Of a stretch of 64,000 nt of DNA, positions 27,816 to 36,930 are shown piece by piece. Numbering within the stretch: position 1 is the first letter of the stretch; each line of letters begins with the position of its first letter. The notes under the pieces were generated by a model that worked only from the letters and a program-made list of their open reading frames with translations, was not told the origin of the DNA and ran no database searches. A program made the translations under genes and the position numbers. The DNA is from Micromonospora sp. NBC_01813 (GTDB lineage: Bacteria; Actinomycetota; Actinomycetes; Mycobacteriales; Micromonosporaceae). The stretch is taken from assembly GCF_035917335.1 (NCBI RefSeq), contig NZ_CP109067.1:7067001-7131000 (forward strand). Reading direction: 5' to 3'.

Positions 27816-28631
27816 GTGAGCGAGCCGATCCGATCCATGTCGATCCTGCCCGCCGAGCGCCGGGACATCGAGTTGCGTACCGCCGACGGGCTCACCCTGG
27901 TCGGCGAGCTCGCGTTGCCGGTCGACCGGCCGCCGGTCGCGACCCTGATCTGTCTGCATCCGTTGCCGACCCATGGCGGGATGATGGACAGCCACGTCTT
28001 TCGCAAGGCTGCCTGGCGGTTGCCGGCCCTGGCCGGTCTGGCGGTGCTGCGGTTCAACACCCGGGGCACCAGCAGCGTCCGGGGCACCAGCGAGGGCAGT
28101 TTCGACAACGCCGAGGGGGAGCGGTTCGACGTCGCGGCGGCGATCGAGTACGCCGAGTTCGCGGAGCTGCCCCGGATCTGGCTGCTCGGCTGGTCGTTCG
28201 GCACGGATCTGGTCCTGCGGCACGGCTGTGACCCGGTCGTCGAAGGGGCGATCCTGCTGTCTCCGCCGCTGCGCTTCGCCACCGACGCGGACCTGGCCAC
28301 CTGGTCGGCCTCGGGCAAGCCGGTCACCGCGCTGGTGCCGGAGCTGGACGACTATCTGCGCCCGGCCGAGGCGACCGACCGGTTCGCCACCCTCGGCCAG
28401 GCCGAGGTGGTCGGTGTGCCGGGAGCCCGTCACCTCTGGGTGGGTCAGGTGGAACGAGTGCTCGACGAGGTGGTCCGGCGGGTCGCGCCGCAGGTCCCGG
28501 TGCCGCTGCCGACCAGCTGGGACGGCCCGATGTCCGCCGGTGACGCCAGCGCGTACGCCGACCGGACGGTGGCGGCGTTCGCCGACGTGCCGGTCTCCGG
28601 GCCGGCGCAACGCGCTGCCGAGGAAGACTGA
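27816..28631 (+). CDS. Alpha/beta hydrolase
   Basis: This 271-residue protein has the hydrolase fold. The nucleophile elbow is GWSFGTD, the oxyanion region is LHPLPTHGG, and the probable acid and histidine are in PELDDY and PGARHLWV. It resembles the short alpha/beta hydrolases that act on esters, with no signal peptide, so it is cytoplasmic. The substrate is unknown. The GTG start at 27816 is preceded by GAGACT 6 bases upstream, a leaderless-type arrangement. It converges with the glycosyltransferase gene 35 bases downstream. Confidence 0.85.
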   Translation: MSEPIRSMSILPAERRDIELRTADGLTLVGELALPVDRPPVATLICLHPLPTHGGMMDSHVFRKAAWRLPALAGLAVLRFNTRGTSSVRGTSEGSFDNAEGERFDVAAAIEYAEFAELPRIWLLGWSFGTDLVLRHGCDPVVEGAILLSPPLRFATDADLATWSASGKPVTALVPELDDYLRPAEATDRFATLGQAEVVGVPGARHLWVGQVERVLDEVVRRVAPQVPVPLPTSWDGPMSAGDASAYADRTVAAFADVPVSGPAQRAAEED

Positions 28632-28666
28632 CTGTCGGGCGCTGACGCAGGCCAGCCGGTGCGTCG

Positions 28667-29671
28667 TCAGCCGGTGGTCTGCTGGAGCCGTTCGGTGGTG
28701 GGGCGTTCCTCGTCGACCGGCGGGTAGCCGGCTGCCCAGTCGCCTCTGGCCCGCCAGACACCGACCCAGTCGACTCCTCGGGACCGGTCTCGACCGAGGA
28801 TGGTCTTGCCGATCGCCCGTAGGCCGACTCCGGCGGCCAGCATCCCGACGGCGATCCGTGCCCGCGACGGTGACCAGTGGCGCCTCAGGTAGGTGGCCTT
28901 GCCGCGGAGCAGCCGGATGCGCTGCCCCTCGGAGCTGGACGAGGCGCCGACCAGGTGCACGACCTGCGCGGTCGGGGTGAGCAACGGTCGGGCACCCAAT
29001 GCACGGGCCCGGGCGCTCAGGTCGATGTCCTCGCTGTAGAGGAAGTACTGCGGGTCGAAGCCGCCGAGCCGGCCGAAGAGCTCCCGCTCGATCAGCAGGA
29101 CGCAGCCGGACAGCGCCGGGACCTCCCGTACGCTGCGCCGGTCGTAGTCCGGTAGCCCTTCGGGGTCCGCCCAGGCCCGACCACGGAACACGGTCGACAG
29201 CCCGCTAGCGAACCCGAAGACGCTCCACAGGCTCGGCATACCCCAGCAGGAGTAGTTGTCGTCGGTGCCGTCCGGGTGCAGGGTCCGCCCGGTGTACAGC
29301 CCGTGGCCGGGGTGCTGGTCGGCGAAGGTGACCAACTCGGTTACCGGATGCCCGACCGGCAGCGTGTCCGGGTTGAGGCAGAGCAGGTAGCGCCCGGAGC
29401 TGACCATCGCGCCCCGGTTCACGCCCCGGCCGAAGCCGACGTTGGTGGTGAGCCGGACCAGGCGTACCTGCGGGAAGTGGGCGGCGATCGCGTCGGCGGA
29501 ACCGTCGCTGGAGGCGTTGTCGACCACGACGACCTCGGCGGTGACCTGCGGGGTCAGGCTCGCGTACAGCTCGGTCAGGCAGCGTCGGATCAGCTCGTTG
29601 GTGTTGTACGAGACGATGATGATCGAGACGTCGGGGCGGCCGGTGGCCGCTTGCCAGTGCTGACCGGTCAC
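28667..29671 (-). CDS. GT2-family glycosyltransferase (rhamnosyltransferase-like)
   Basis: This 334-residue enzyme transfers a sugar from a nucleotide donor during polymer assembly. The GT-A fold is shown by VSIIIVSYNTNELIRRCL, VVVDNASSDGSADAI, the metal-binding CLNPDTLPVG and the acceptor-site YSEDIDLSARARALG. The C-terminal segment after about residue 260 is basic and may touch the membrane. The GTG start at 29671 overlaps the stop of the TagA-like gene as GTGA. A 19-bp direct repeat with 27-bp period (29647-29665 and 29674-29692) spans this junction. Confidence 0.9.
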   Translation of the reverse strand: MTGQHWQAATGRPDVSIIIVSYNTNELIRRCLTELYASLTPQVTAEVVVVDNASSDGSADAIAAHFPQVRLVRLTTNVGFGRGVNRGAMVSSGRYLLCLNPDTLPVGHPVTELVTFADQHPGHGLYTGRTLHPDGTDDNYSCWGMPSLWSVFGFASGLSTVFRGRAWADPEGLPDYDRRSVREVPALSGCVLLIERELFGRLGGFDPQYFLYSEDIDLSARARALGARPLLTPTAQVVHLVGASSSSEGQRIRLLRGKATYLRRHWSPSRARIAVGMLAAGVGLRAIGKTILGRDRSRGVDWVGVWRARGDWAAGYPPVDEERPTTERLQQTTG

Positions 29672-30582
29672 GACCGCTTGCCAGTGCTGACCGGGTCGGT
29701 GCGGCGGGTGCGGCGGCCGGCCCGGGGGCCCGGGATCCGGCGGGACAGCGGGGGCGCCGACGTGGTCGCGCTGGCGGCGCCGCCGGCCCGGAGCCGGGTC
29801 TGCACACTGCCGCCGAGCAGTTGTACGGCGAACGGCACGTCGTGCAGCAGGTACCGACGCATCAGTCGCTGCGGCTCGCCGAGCAGCCGGTGCACCCACT
29901 CCAACCCGGTGCGCTGCATCCACCGGGGAGCCCGGCGGTGTACGCCGGCGACGAAGCCGATCGCCGCTCCGCAGCCCATGAACCAGGTCCGGGGCAACAG
30001 CGGGCGCAGCCGGGCGATGAGCCGCTCCTGCTTGGGGAAGCCGAGGCCGACGAAGACCAGGTCCGGCGCGGCGGCGACCACCTCGGCGCAGATCTGGGCG
30101 AGTTGCTCCTCGGAGGTGTCGAACCCGAACGGCGGGCTCAGTTCGCCGGCGACGACGAGCTGCGGAAACCGGGCCCGCAGCACCGCGGCGGCCTGGACGG
30201 CGGTGCCTGGCTCGCCGCCGAGCAGGTAGACCGAGCGGCGGTGCTCGCCGAGTGCTCGGGACAGGCTCCAGATCAGGTCGGAGCCGGGCACCCGCGCCGG
30301 CAGCGGCTGGCCGCTGATTCGGCTGGCCCAGATCAGCGGCGCGCCGTCCGCAACCACCAAAGATGATGACTTTATGTGATTGAGGCATTCCTCTTCGCGA
30401 TCGGCGCGACGTAGAATGTCTACGTTTGGGGTGATTATCTGCCCACCGCGCCCAGCCTTCAGCGCGTCCACCACGTGGTGGACGACATCTTCTTCCCGAA
30501 TGGGATCAAAGGCGACATTGCGGAGGTTAACCCGATGCCTGTCTGCGGTGACGGAATCCTGGTCCTGAGGCACACGGAGCAC
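29668..30582 (-). CDS. WecG/TagA/CpsF family (GT26) glycosyltransferase
   Basis: This 304-residue enzyme is of the family that adds N-acetylmannosamine or a related sugar to an undecaprenyl-linked first sugar, the second step in many surface polymers. Motifs are IITPNVDILRRA, VVADGAPLIWAS, RVPGSDLIW, YLLGGEPGTA, VGLGFPKQERLI and the C-terminal GAAIGFVAG and RTGLEWVHRLLGEP. The start is uncertain: GTG codons at 30582 and 30573 both fit, and no strong ribosome site is visible. The first 80 codons are noticeably less GC-rich than the rest. It is translated into the downstream GT2 gene. Confidence 0.88.
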   Translation of the reverse strand: MLRVPQDQDSVTADRHRVNLRNVAFDPIREEDVVHHVVDALKAGRGGQIITPNVDILRRADREEECLNHIKSSSLVVADGAPLIWASRISGQPLPARVPGSDLIWSLSRALGEHRRSVYLLGGEPGTAVQAAAVLRARFPQLVVAGELSPPFGFDTSEEQLAQICAEVVAAAPDLVFVGLGFPKQERLIARLRPLLPRTWFMGCGAAIGFVAGVHRRAPRWMQRTGLEWVHRLLGEPQRLMRRYLLHDVPFAVQLLGGSVQTRLRAGGAASATTSAPPLSRRIPGPRAGRRTRRTDPVSTGKRS

Positions 30583-30687
30583 GGTACTCGGCGCTCTGGT
30601 CCGCCGGATGGTCCAATCGGTGTCAGCTAGGCGATAGTGAGGTTGTCCATTCGACCGGTTGTCGTATCCCCCGCAAATGGAACGATC

Positions 30688-31626
30688 GTGGCTGTGCAGA
30701 TCACTGTCATCATGCCGGCCTTCAACGAAGAGCAGGGGATCGGCGCTGTCTTGCGCGGAATGACCGAATCCCCACACTTTGGGGCTGACATCGACATCAT
30801 CGTGGCGGCCAACGGCTGCACCGACGACACGGCGGCGGTGGCGCGATCATGCGGCGTGCGAGTACTGGAGATCACTACTCCATCGAAAATCGCCGCGCTC
30901 AACGCCGCCGACGAGATCGCCACGGGTGACGTACGGATCTATCTGGACGCCGACATGGCCGTCCCGGTGGAGTTGCTGCGGGAGTTGGCGGCGGCGATAG
31001 CCGAGCCCGGTGTCGAGGCGGCGGCGCCGCGCCCCGAGATAGACACGGCGGACAGCAGCTGGCCGGTGCGGTCCTACTACCGGATCAACGCCCGACTTCC
31101 GGTCTTCAAAGGTCGGCTATTCGGCCGAGGGCTGATCGCCCTCTCCGCCGCTGCCCGTGCGCGATTCACCCATTTTCCGGACATTATCGCAGACGACATG
31201 TTTCTGGACGCGGTGGTGCGGTCGACCGAGAAGCGCGACGTCGACCTGCCCGTACGGGTGGTCGCGCCGCGCCGTACCGGCGATTTGATCCGCCGGGTGG
31301 CCCGATCCCGGGCGGGCAATGCGGAATTCTGGCATTTCGTCCGGACTGATCCGCGTGGCGCGGAGTTGGCGCTGGATCCGGTGCCCGGATCCAGTCCATT
31401 TTCCTGGTTGAGCCGGGTTGTCGGTACTTCCCCGAGCCTGTTTCCGGCGGCGTTCTGTTACGTGGCAATCACTGTTGTCGCAGAATTAAGGCGACGTTCT
31501 CCTGGATGGAACGTGCGCACCGGATGGGGGCGGCCCGGTGGCGGCAACCCGGACCGGCACACTGGCGGCAGTGATCCACAGTCGGCGGTGGAGACGCCGG
31601 GGGGCGGTCGCGGGTCGCGTTCATGA
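30688..31626 (+). CDS. GT2-family glycosyltransferase
   Basis: This 312-residue GT-A enzyme has the N-terminal donor site VIMPAFNEEQGIGAVL, the metal-binding YLDADMAVP and a conserved IIADDMFLDA acceptor-side segment. The domain ends near residue 265 and a low-complexity tail follows. The GTG at 30688 has GGA upstream; a GTG at 30637 would add 17 residues that overlap the divergent promoter region. The coding sequence is less GC-rich than most of the window, which hints at acquisition by transfer. It is divergent from the TagA-like gene. Confidence 0.85.
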   Translation: MAVQITVIMPAFNEEQGIGAVLRGMTESPHFGADIDIIVAANGCTDDTAAVARSCGVRVLEITTPSKIAALNAADEIATGDVRIYLDADMAVPVELLRELAAAIAEPGVEAAAPRPEIDTADSSWPVRSYYRINARLPVFKGRLFGRGLIALSAAARARFTHFPDIIADDMFLDAVVRSTEKRDVDLPVRVVAPRRTGDLIRRVARSRAGNAEFWHFVRTDPRGAELALDPVPGSSPFSWLSRVVGTSPSLFPAAFCYVAITVVAELRRRSPGWNVRTGWGRPGGGNPDRHTGGSDPQSAVETPGGGRGSRS

Positions 31627-31876
31627 TCCTTGTTCGTCGATATGGGAAGTGAGCAAACCTCGCTATTCACGATGTTCGGGTGACTGATCTCTGGCCCGAC
31701 GGCTTGTCATAAGAGAGCATTAAGTTCCTTGGGAAGGTCTGTGGGCTGGGTTACCGTCAGCCTCGGTCCCGAAGGGGTGGTGCGGTTCGCTGCCTACGCT
31801 CGGGGCGGGGAGTGCCTGGGGGAGATCCACCAAACGTAATGCCGACACGGACCATGTCCCGAGAGGTGAGCATCTC

Positions 31877-33934
31877 GTGGTGAGCAAGGATTCTTTCGAG
31901 ACGAGCGGGGGGCGGGGCGATTCGTTCCCGGAATCGTCCATGAGTAGTTCGCCCGATTTACCCGGAGCACCACGTGCTCGCCGCGTGGACGCCGGGACTG
32001 GCCGTGGCCGCCGCAGGATGCTGCGGCGGCCGACTGGTCGGCGCGGCCGCCTGGTGATGATCGGCGCGGTGCTGCTCAGCTTTCTCGCCACCGCCACCGT
32101 CGTCACCGCTTCCTCCGCCGACCAGCAGGTCAACGGCTACACCCTGTTCGCTGAGGCGGACGTCTCGAAGGTAGCGGTCGACCCGGACACCCGGCCGGTG
32201 GAGCTCGGCGTGCGGTTCACCTCCGACAGCGCCGGTGTGATCACCGCGGTGCGGTTCCTCAAGGCCAAGGGCGACCGCAGCGCCCACCGGGTCAGCGTGT
32301 GGGACGCCGCTGGCAAGCGGCTCGCCACCACCACGCCGAAGCGGGAGTCCCGCTCCGGCTGGCAGCACGTTCCCCTGCCGGAGCCGGTCGAGATCGAGGC
32401 GGGCGAGACCTACGTCGTCTCGTACCACACCGCTCGCTACCGGGCCACGCAGCGCTACTTCGAGCGCCAGGTCACGTCGGGTCCGCTCAGCGCGGTCGGG
32501 ACGGCCGGCGTGTACGCCTACGGGTCCGGTGGATTCCCCGAGCAGACCTGGCAGTCCAGCAACTACTGGGTCGACCTCGCCTTCGAGCCGGCGCAGGAGG
32601 GCGGCCGGCCGGAGCCCACCACGGGCCCGTCCGCCTCCCCGTCCGCGTCTGCGACGCCGTCCGCGTCCCCGTCGGCGAGCCCGACCGGTACGCCGACCGC
32701 CAGCCCGTCGACGTCGCCCACCAGCGGCACTCCGGCTGCGCTCGACCTGCCCCGGGTGCCCTGGGAAGGTGGACCCGCGTTCTACGCGAACTTCCCGCAG
32801 GCGCGGGCCTCCGGCTGGACCGATCCGTCGTTCTTCCCGATCGGCGTCTGGTACGAGGGCGTCTACACCCAGGAGGACATCGACCGGGACAAGGGCGCCG
32901 GGCTGAATACCTACGTCATGCTGACCGACCAGTCGGACGTCTCGCTGATCAGGCGCAACGACATGTACGCCTTCATCCCGCAGCCGTTCAGCAACCGGGG
33001 CAACGAGAGCGTCGGCTGGGTCATCGGCGACGAAGCCGACATGTGGGGTGGGCCGGGCAACGGGACCTGGACGGGCAACTATCCCGGCCAGGGCCCGATC
33101 TGCACCTCCAGCCGGGAAGGCTGTGGGCTCGACGTGATGAAGAAGGAGTCGGCCACCGTCCCGGCCGGCGACCAGGGCATGCGCTACGCCAACTACGGCA
33201 AGGGCGTGATGTTCTGGCAGTCCGACACCGATGCGAGCAAGTTCGTCAACGGGTTCAGCTCGGTGGTCTCCAACGACATCTACTGGTACACCGACCCGCA
33301 CGTCTGCACCGCGCCAGCGGAGGGCCCGACGTACGGGGTGAACAAGGACAACTGTCGCAGGGCCGCCAACTACGGGCTCACCATGCAGCGGATGCGTGAA
33401 CTGGACGCGATGGATGGCAAGCGGCAGCCGGTGTGGGCCTTCGTCGAGGTCGGGCACCCGTTCACCGAGGACTGGGCGCCGACCATCAACGGGGACCAGA
33501 TCGCCGGCGCGGTGATGAACTCGGTGATCAACGAGGCCCGGGGCATCCAGTACTTCAACCACAACTTCGGTGGCCCCTGCATCTCGCAGCACGTGCTGCG
33601 TGAACGGTGCGGTGACGCCGTGCGACCGGCCGTGACCGAGGTGAACAAGCGGGTCACCAGCCTCGCGCCGGTGCTCAACACCCAGTCCTACCAGTGGGAG
33701 TTCAACAACGGCCTGGACGCCATGCTGAAGGCGCACGACGGTTCGTTCTACGTCTTCGCGATGCTCGGCAAGGACACCGCGACCGGGGCGCACTCGCTCG
33801 CGCTGCCGCCAGGTGTGAACGGTGCGCAGGCTGAGGTGCTCTTCGAGAACCGGACCGTCCCGATCAGCGGTGGCGCGATCCGGGACACCTTCGCCCAAGA
33901 GTTCACGTACCACATTTACAAGATCACGCCGTAA
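31877..33934 (+). CDS. Secreted or anchored DUF4082 plus putative glycoside hydrolase protein
   Basis: This 685-residue protein has a long basic N-region, then a membrane segment at about residues 59-80 (LVMIGAVLLSFLATATVVTA) that may be a signal peptide or anchor. A DUF4082 domain follows (residues 85-238; VELGVRFTSDSAGVITAVRF, ending SNYWVDLAF), then a Ser/Pro/Thr linker (240-288), then a domain of about 395 residues. That domain has TIM-barrel-like features: FFPIGVWYEG, WVIGDEADMWG, WYTDPHVC and WAFVEVGHPF. The acidic residues in GDEADM and FVEVG are candidate catalytic residues. A paralogue without DUF4082 is at 47217-48632. The GTG at 31877 has AGAGGTGAG upstream. Confidence 0.82.
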   Translation: MVSKDSFETSGGRGDSFPESSMSSSPDLPGAPRARRVDAGTGRGRRRMLRRPTGRRGRLVMIGAVLLSFLATATVVTASSADQQVNGYTLFAEADVSKVAVDPDTRPVELGVRFTSDSAGVITAVRFLKAKGDRSAHRVSVWDAAGKRLATTTPKRESRSGWQHVPLPEPVEIEAGETYVVSYHTARYRATQRYFERQVTSGPLSAVGTAGVYAYGSGGFPEQTWQSSNYWVDLAFEPAQEGGRPEPTTGPSASPSASATPSASPSASPTGTPTASPSTSPTSGTPAALDLPRVPWEGGPAFYANFPQARASGWTDPSFFPIGVWYEGVYTQEDIDRDKGAGLNTYVMLTDQSDVSLIRRNDMYAFIPQPFSNRGNESVGWVIGDEADMWGGPGNGTWTGNYPGQGPICTSSREGCGLDVMKKESATVPAGDQGMRYANYGKGVMFWQSDTDASKFVNGFSSVVSNDIYWYTDPHVCTAPAEGPTYGVNKDNCRRAANYGLTMQRMRELDAMDGKRQPVWAFVEVGHPFTEDWAPTINGDQIAGAVMNSVINEARGIQYFNHNFGGPCISQHVLRERCGDAVRPAVTEVNKRVTSLAPVLNTQSYQWEFNNGLDAMLKAHDGSFYVFAMLGKDTATGAHSLALPPGVNGAQAEVLFENRTVPISGGAIRDTFAQEFTYHIYKITP

Positions 33935-34238
33935 GGATCGACCTCATGGGCCGGATGGACGCCGCGGGCGTCCATCCGGCCCATCTCGTGCCAGGCCCAG
34001 GCTGGGGGCGACCGTGTCACGTTGACGACTCTCGGGCACAGTCGGTCATCCGGTGAGGTGTAACGGACCAAATGTCCGTAGGGGTGGGTCTCCCGGCGGC
34101 TTGCGCGGTCAGGGTGCCCGACTGGAGACTGGAGCCACCGGCGGAGTGTGATCGGTAACGCCGCTCCTGCCTGCTTCTCGGCTGGCCATACGATGGACGA
34201 CGAGCGCCCCAACCTCGCCACCCGATGGAAGGACAGCA
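33935..34238. other. Intergenic region with terminator and candidate operator
   Basis: No gene is seen. The first 50 bases hold a perfect 18-bp hairpin. Further on, ACGGAC at 34063-34068 and GTCCGT at 34074-34079 form a short palindrome in less GC-rich sequence, a plausible operator for the downstream chain-length gene. I could not identify a convincing -35/-10 pair. Confidence 0.5.
33946..33984 (+). terminator. Perfect 18-bp hairpin terminator
   Basis: ATGGGCCGGATGGACGCC at 33946-33963 pairs perfectly with 33967-33984 around a GCG loop, starting 11 bases after the stop of the DUF4082/hydrolase gene. There is no T-tract. It is one of the strongest hairpins in the window. Confidence 0.8.
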
Positions 34239-35540
34239 GTGGACTTTTGGGATCTCACCAAACTGCTGTTTCGGCGCTGGTACTTCGCCGTACCGCTGTT
34301 GGTGATCTCGGTCGCGGCCGCCGGGTGGACCCGGACGAGCGTCGAACCGGACTACATTTCGACATCCTATGTCCAGCTGATCCCGCCCACGGCCGCCACC
34401 ACCGCACCTGACGAGGACACCCCCAGCACGCCCCGGAATCCCTGGCTGGAGCTCGGCCTGGGCTCACTGAGCCGGGCCGCCGCGCTGACGGTGCAGGATC
34501 AGGCGGTGCTCAAGCAGCTCGACGCGGCCGGCTTCAGCGAGAACGTCGCGATCACCCTCGACAACCAGCAGCCGATCATGACCATCGAGGTGATCGGCAC
34601 GTCCGAGGTCCAGGCCACCGAGACGACCGAGGAGGTCGTGCGGCGGCTGGAGGCGAGCGTCGTCGGACTGCAGTCGGACTACGGGGCGAGCGAGGAAAGC
34701 TTCATCACCACCCGCCGCCTGGACCGGGGCGACAACATCCAGGAAGCCAACTCGAAGGTCAACCGGGCGATGATCGCGGTCGCCGGAGTGGGTGTCCTGC
34801 TCAGTGCGGCCATCACCATTGCCGTCGATGGCTTGTTGCGCCGTCGTCGACCACGGCCAGCGGCCGCTGGCCCGGCCAATGTCGGCTCGGACGAGACGAT
34901 GAAGCTGCCGTCCGGCGCGGCGAAGCAGCCGAACGGACCGTCGGCGGGGCGGCAGACGGTCAACGGCGGATCAGCTCGCGTCGGCCCAGCCCCGGGCGAG
35001 CAGACGGCCGCCGGGCACTCCGGGAACCAGCAGCCCAACCACGGCAACCAGCAACCGTCGCGCCCTCGCCCCGGTGAACGCGATGGCGCGACGCACTCCG
35101 CCGGCGGCGGCGTCTACAGCTCGGGCAGCGTCTCCCAGATGCGTCAGGACGAGCTACGCCGGCTGGGCGATCAGCAGTCCGGCAACGCCCAGTCCGGCAA
35201 CGCCCAGTCCGGCAACGCTCAGTCCGGCAACGCTCAGTCCGGCAACGCCCGGATGGGCAGCGCGCCGATGGCCGGCACCGGACCGCTGGGCGGTCAGGTG
35301 CCGATCACCGGCCTGACGAACAGCTCCGCGACCCAGCGGCCGTCCGACGAACGCACCACGGGGAAGGGCCCTGCACCAGCGGACCGCGGGCCGGCCCAGC
35401 CGCCGTCCGGGGCGAACGACGAAACCGCGGTGATGAGTGTCGTCCGGGACGACGCGACGATAATTCTCCCCAAGCCAGCCGTGGGCCGCGAGCCCTGGAC
35501 CCAGTCGGAGGCGTCCGAGAACGGGAGTCGGACCAGGTGA
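34239..35540 (+). CDS. Wzz/CapA-like polysaccharide chain-length or co-polymerase protein
   Basis: This 433-residue protein has a first membrane helix at about residues 15-31 (YFAVPLLVISVAAAGW), an extracytoplasmic domain, and a second helix near 178-200 (MIAVAGVGVLLSAAITIAV). That is the Wzz/YveK topology that sets polymer length. There is no kinase domain. The cytoplasmic tail of over 200 residues is disordered and includes five tandem SGNAQ units encoded by a 15-bp repeat at 35175-35249. GAAGGA lies before the GTG start. The O-antigen ligase-like gene follows 16 bases later. Confidence 0.8.
   Translation: MDFWDLTKLLFRRWYFAVPLLVISVAAAGWTRTSVEPDYISTSYVQLIPPTAATTAPDEDTPSTPRNPWLELGLGSLSRAAALTVQDQAVLKQLDAAGFSENVAITLDNQQPIMTIEVIGTSEVQATETTEEVVRRLEASVVGLQSDYGASEESFITTRRLDRGDNIQEANSKVNRAMIAVAGVGVLLSAAITIAVDGLLRRRRPRPAAAGPANVGSDETMKLPSGAAKQPNGPSAGRQTVNGGSARVGPAPGEQTAAGHSGNQQPNHGNQQPSRPRPGERDGATHSAGGGVYSSGSVSQMRQDELRRLGDQQSGNAQSGNAQSGNAQSGNAQSGNARMGSAPMAGTGPLGGQVPITGLTNSSATQRPSDERTTGKGPAPADRGPAQPPSGANDETAVMSVVRDDATIILPKPAVGREPWTQSEASENGSRTR
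35175..35249 (+). repeat. Five tandem 15-bp repeats
   Basis: The unit CAGTCCGGCAACGCC occurs five times in a row, with C/T variation in the last base of two units. It encodes SGNAQ repeats in the tail of the chain-length protein. Gain or loss of a unit would keep the reading frame. Confidence 0.95.
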
Positions 35541-35556
35541 GTGGGAGCGGGATCCG

Positions 35557-36930
35557 GTGACCCAGTCCGGGCTGCACCCGGCGGATCTGGAGCCATCGTG
35601 GGTCGGTGAGCGGACGTACGTGACGCGCCGTCGGCTGACGCTGATCGACGCGCCGGTGCTGTTGTCACTCATGGTGTGCCTGCTGACCCTCATTCCGTCG
35701 CATCTGATCCTCCCGGGAATGACCGATCTGGGGCGTCCGGCGTTGATCGTCGCGACCCTCATGTGGTTCTGGTGGATGACGGCCCGGCTCAACTCGCGGC
35801 TGGTGCTCACCGGCCCGCAGCCGATGCGGTGGGCGGTGCTGGGGTTCCTGCTGTCGATGCTGCTGTCGTACGCCATCGGATTCCTCCGCGGCCTCACCAC
35901 GATGGAGGCGAACTCCGCGGACCGGTGGATGCTCACCGCGGCGGCGATCTCCGGTGTCATCCTGTTGACCGCCGACGGCATGCCCAACTGGCAGCGGCTC
36001 GACGGCGTGCTGCGGGTCTTCGTCTACTGCTGCGCCTTCGTCGCCGTGGTGGGTCTGCTCCAGGCCTTCCTCTACTTCGACCTGACCCAGTACATGCGGG
36101 TGCCGGGGCTGGAGATGAAAGGCTGGATCGTCGGCCTGGAGATTCGCGGTGGCGGCGTGCGGGTGCCCAGCACGACGTTCCACTACATCGAGTTCAGCCT
36201 GATGATGGCGATGTCCCTGCCGTTCGCCATCCACTTCACTCGATTCTCGGAGACGTCGCGGCAGCGGCAGTTGTTCGGATTCCTGGCGCTGCTCATCGCT
36301 GCGGCCATCCCGGCCACGATGTCCAGGACGGGATTCGTGGCGCTCGCCCTCGTGTTGCTGGTCCTCATGCCCGTCTGGGGATGGCGACTGCGGTACAACA
36401 TGATGGCGCTCGGGGTAGCGATGTTCGCCGGCCTGGCGGTGGTGAAGCCATCCATCGTCACCACGATCAGCGACATGTTCCTCGGTGCGAGCACCGATCC
36501 GAGCATTACCTCCCGCACGGACCGGTACGAAATGGTCGGCTACTACTTCTCGCAGCGGCCGTGGTTCGGCCGGGGGACCGGCACCTGGGTGTCCCCGCAG
36601 TACCAGTACCTAGACAACCAGTGGCTGGCCTTCGCGCTCACCAACGGGGTGGTCGGGGTGGCCGTCCTCGCCGCGCTGCACATCACCGCGATCATCGTCG
36701 CCCTACAGGCCCGCAAGAGGTCCACGTCGGAGCGCGACCGCCACCTCTGCACCGTTCTGGTCGCGGTCCAGGTGGTCGCGATCGCGGCGGGCTTCACCTT
36801 CGACTCGCTGAGCTTCAGCACCTACGCCACGGCGATGTCGCTCCTGGTGGGCATGTGCGGGGCGGTGTGGCGGCTCAGCCACCCGGCGCTGATGGTCCGT
36901 ACGTCGACCCCGCGTTGGTTCGGGGCCTGA
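35557..36930 (+). CDS. O-antigen ligase/polymerase-like membrane protein
   Basis: This 457-residue protein has about eleven membrane segments, with an extracytoplasmic region around residues 305-350 containing SRTDRYEMVGYYFSQRPWFG and GRGTGTWVSPQY. The pattern of a large loop with GxG and conserved Arg/Tyr before the last helices is typical of the WaaL/Wzy superfamily, which ligates or polymerises lipid-linked glycans. It probably acts with the Wzz-like protein just upstream and the flippase at 43231. Polymerase and ligase cannot be told apart here. The GTG start has GGGAG upstream. Confidence 0.83.
   Translation: MTQSGLHPADLEPSWVGERTYVTRRRLTLIDAPVLLSLMVCLLTLIPSHLILPGMTDLGRPALIVATLMWFWWMTARLNSRLVLTGPQPMRWAVLGFLLSMLLSYAIGFLRGLTTMEANSADRWMLTAAAISGVILLTADGMPNWQRLDGVLRVFVYCCAFVAVVGLLQAFLYFDLTQYMRVPGLEMKGWIVGLEIRGGGVRVPSTTFHYIEFSLMMAMSLPFAIHFTRFSETSRQRQLFGFLALLIAAAIPATMSRTGFVALALVLLVLMPVWGWRLRYNMMALGVAMFAGLAVVKPSIVTTISDMFLGASTDPSITSRTDRYEMVGYYFSQRPWFGRGTGTWVSPQYQYLDNQWLAFALTNGVVGVAVLAALHITAIIVALQARKRSTSERDRHLCTVLVAVQVVAIAAGFTFDSLSFSTYATAMSLLVGMCGAVWRLSHPALMVRTSTPRWFGA

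Noticed and set aside
31700-31876. Possible riboswitch in the leader of the DUF4082/hydrolase gene (GC-rich, with GGTTACCGTCAGCC and CTGGGGGAGAT)
   Set aside because: I compared it from memory with the c-di-AMP (ydaO) and c-di-GMP riboswitch patterns. Essential blocks are missing, and no consistent fold was found.
35175-35249. CRISPR-like array
   Set aside because: The repeats are contiguous 15-bp units without spacers and lie in frame inside a gene.
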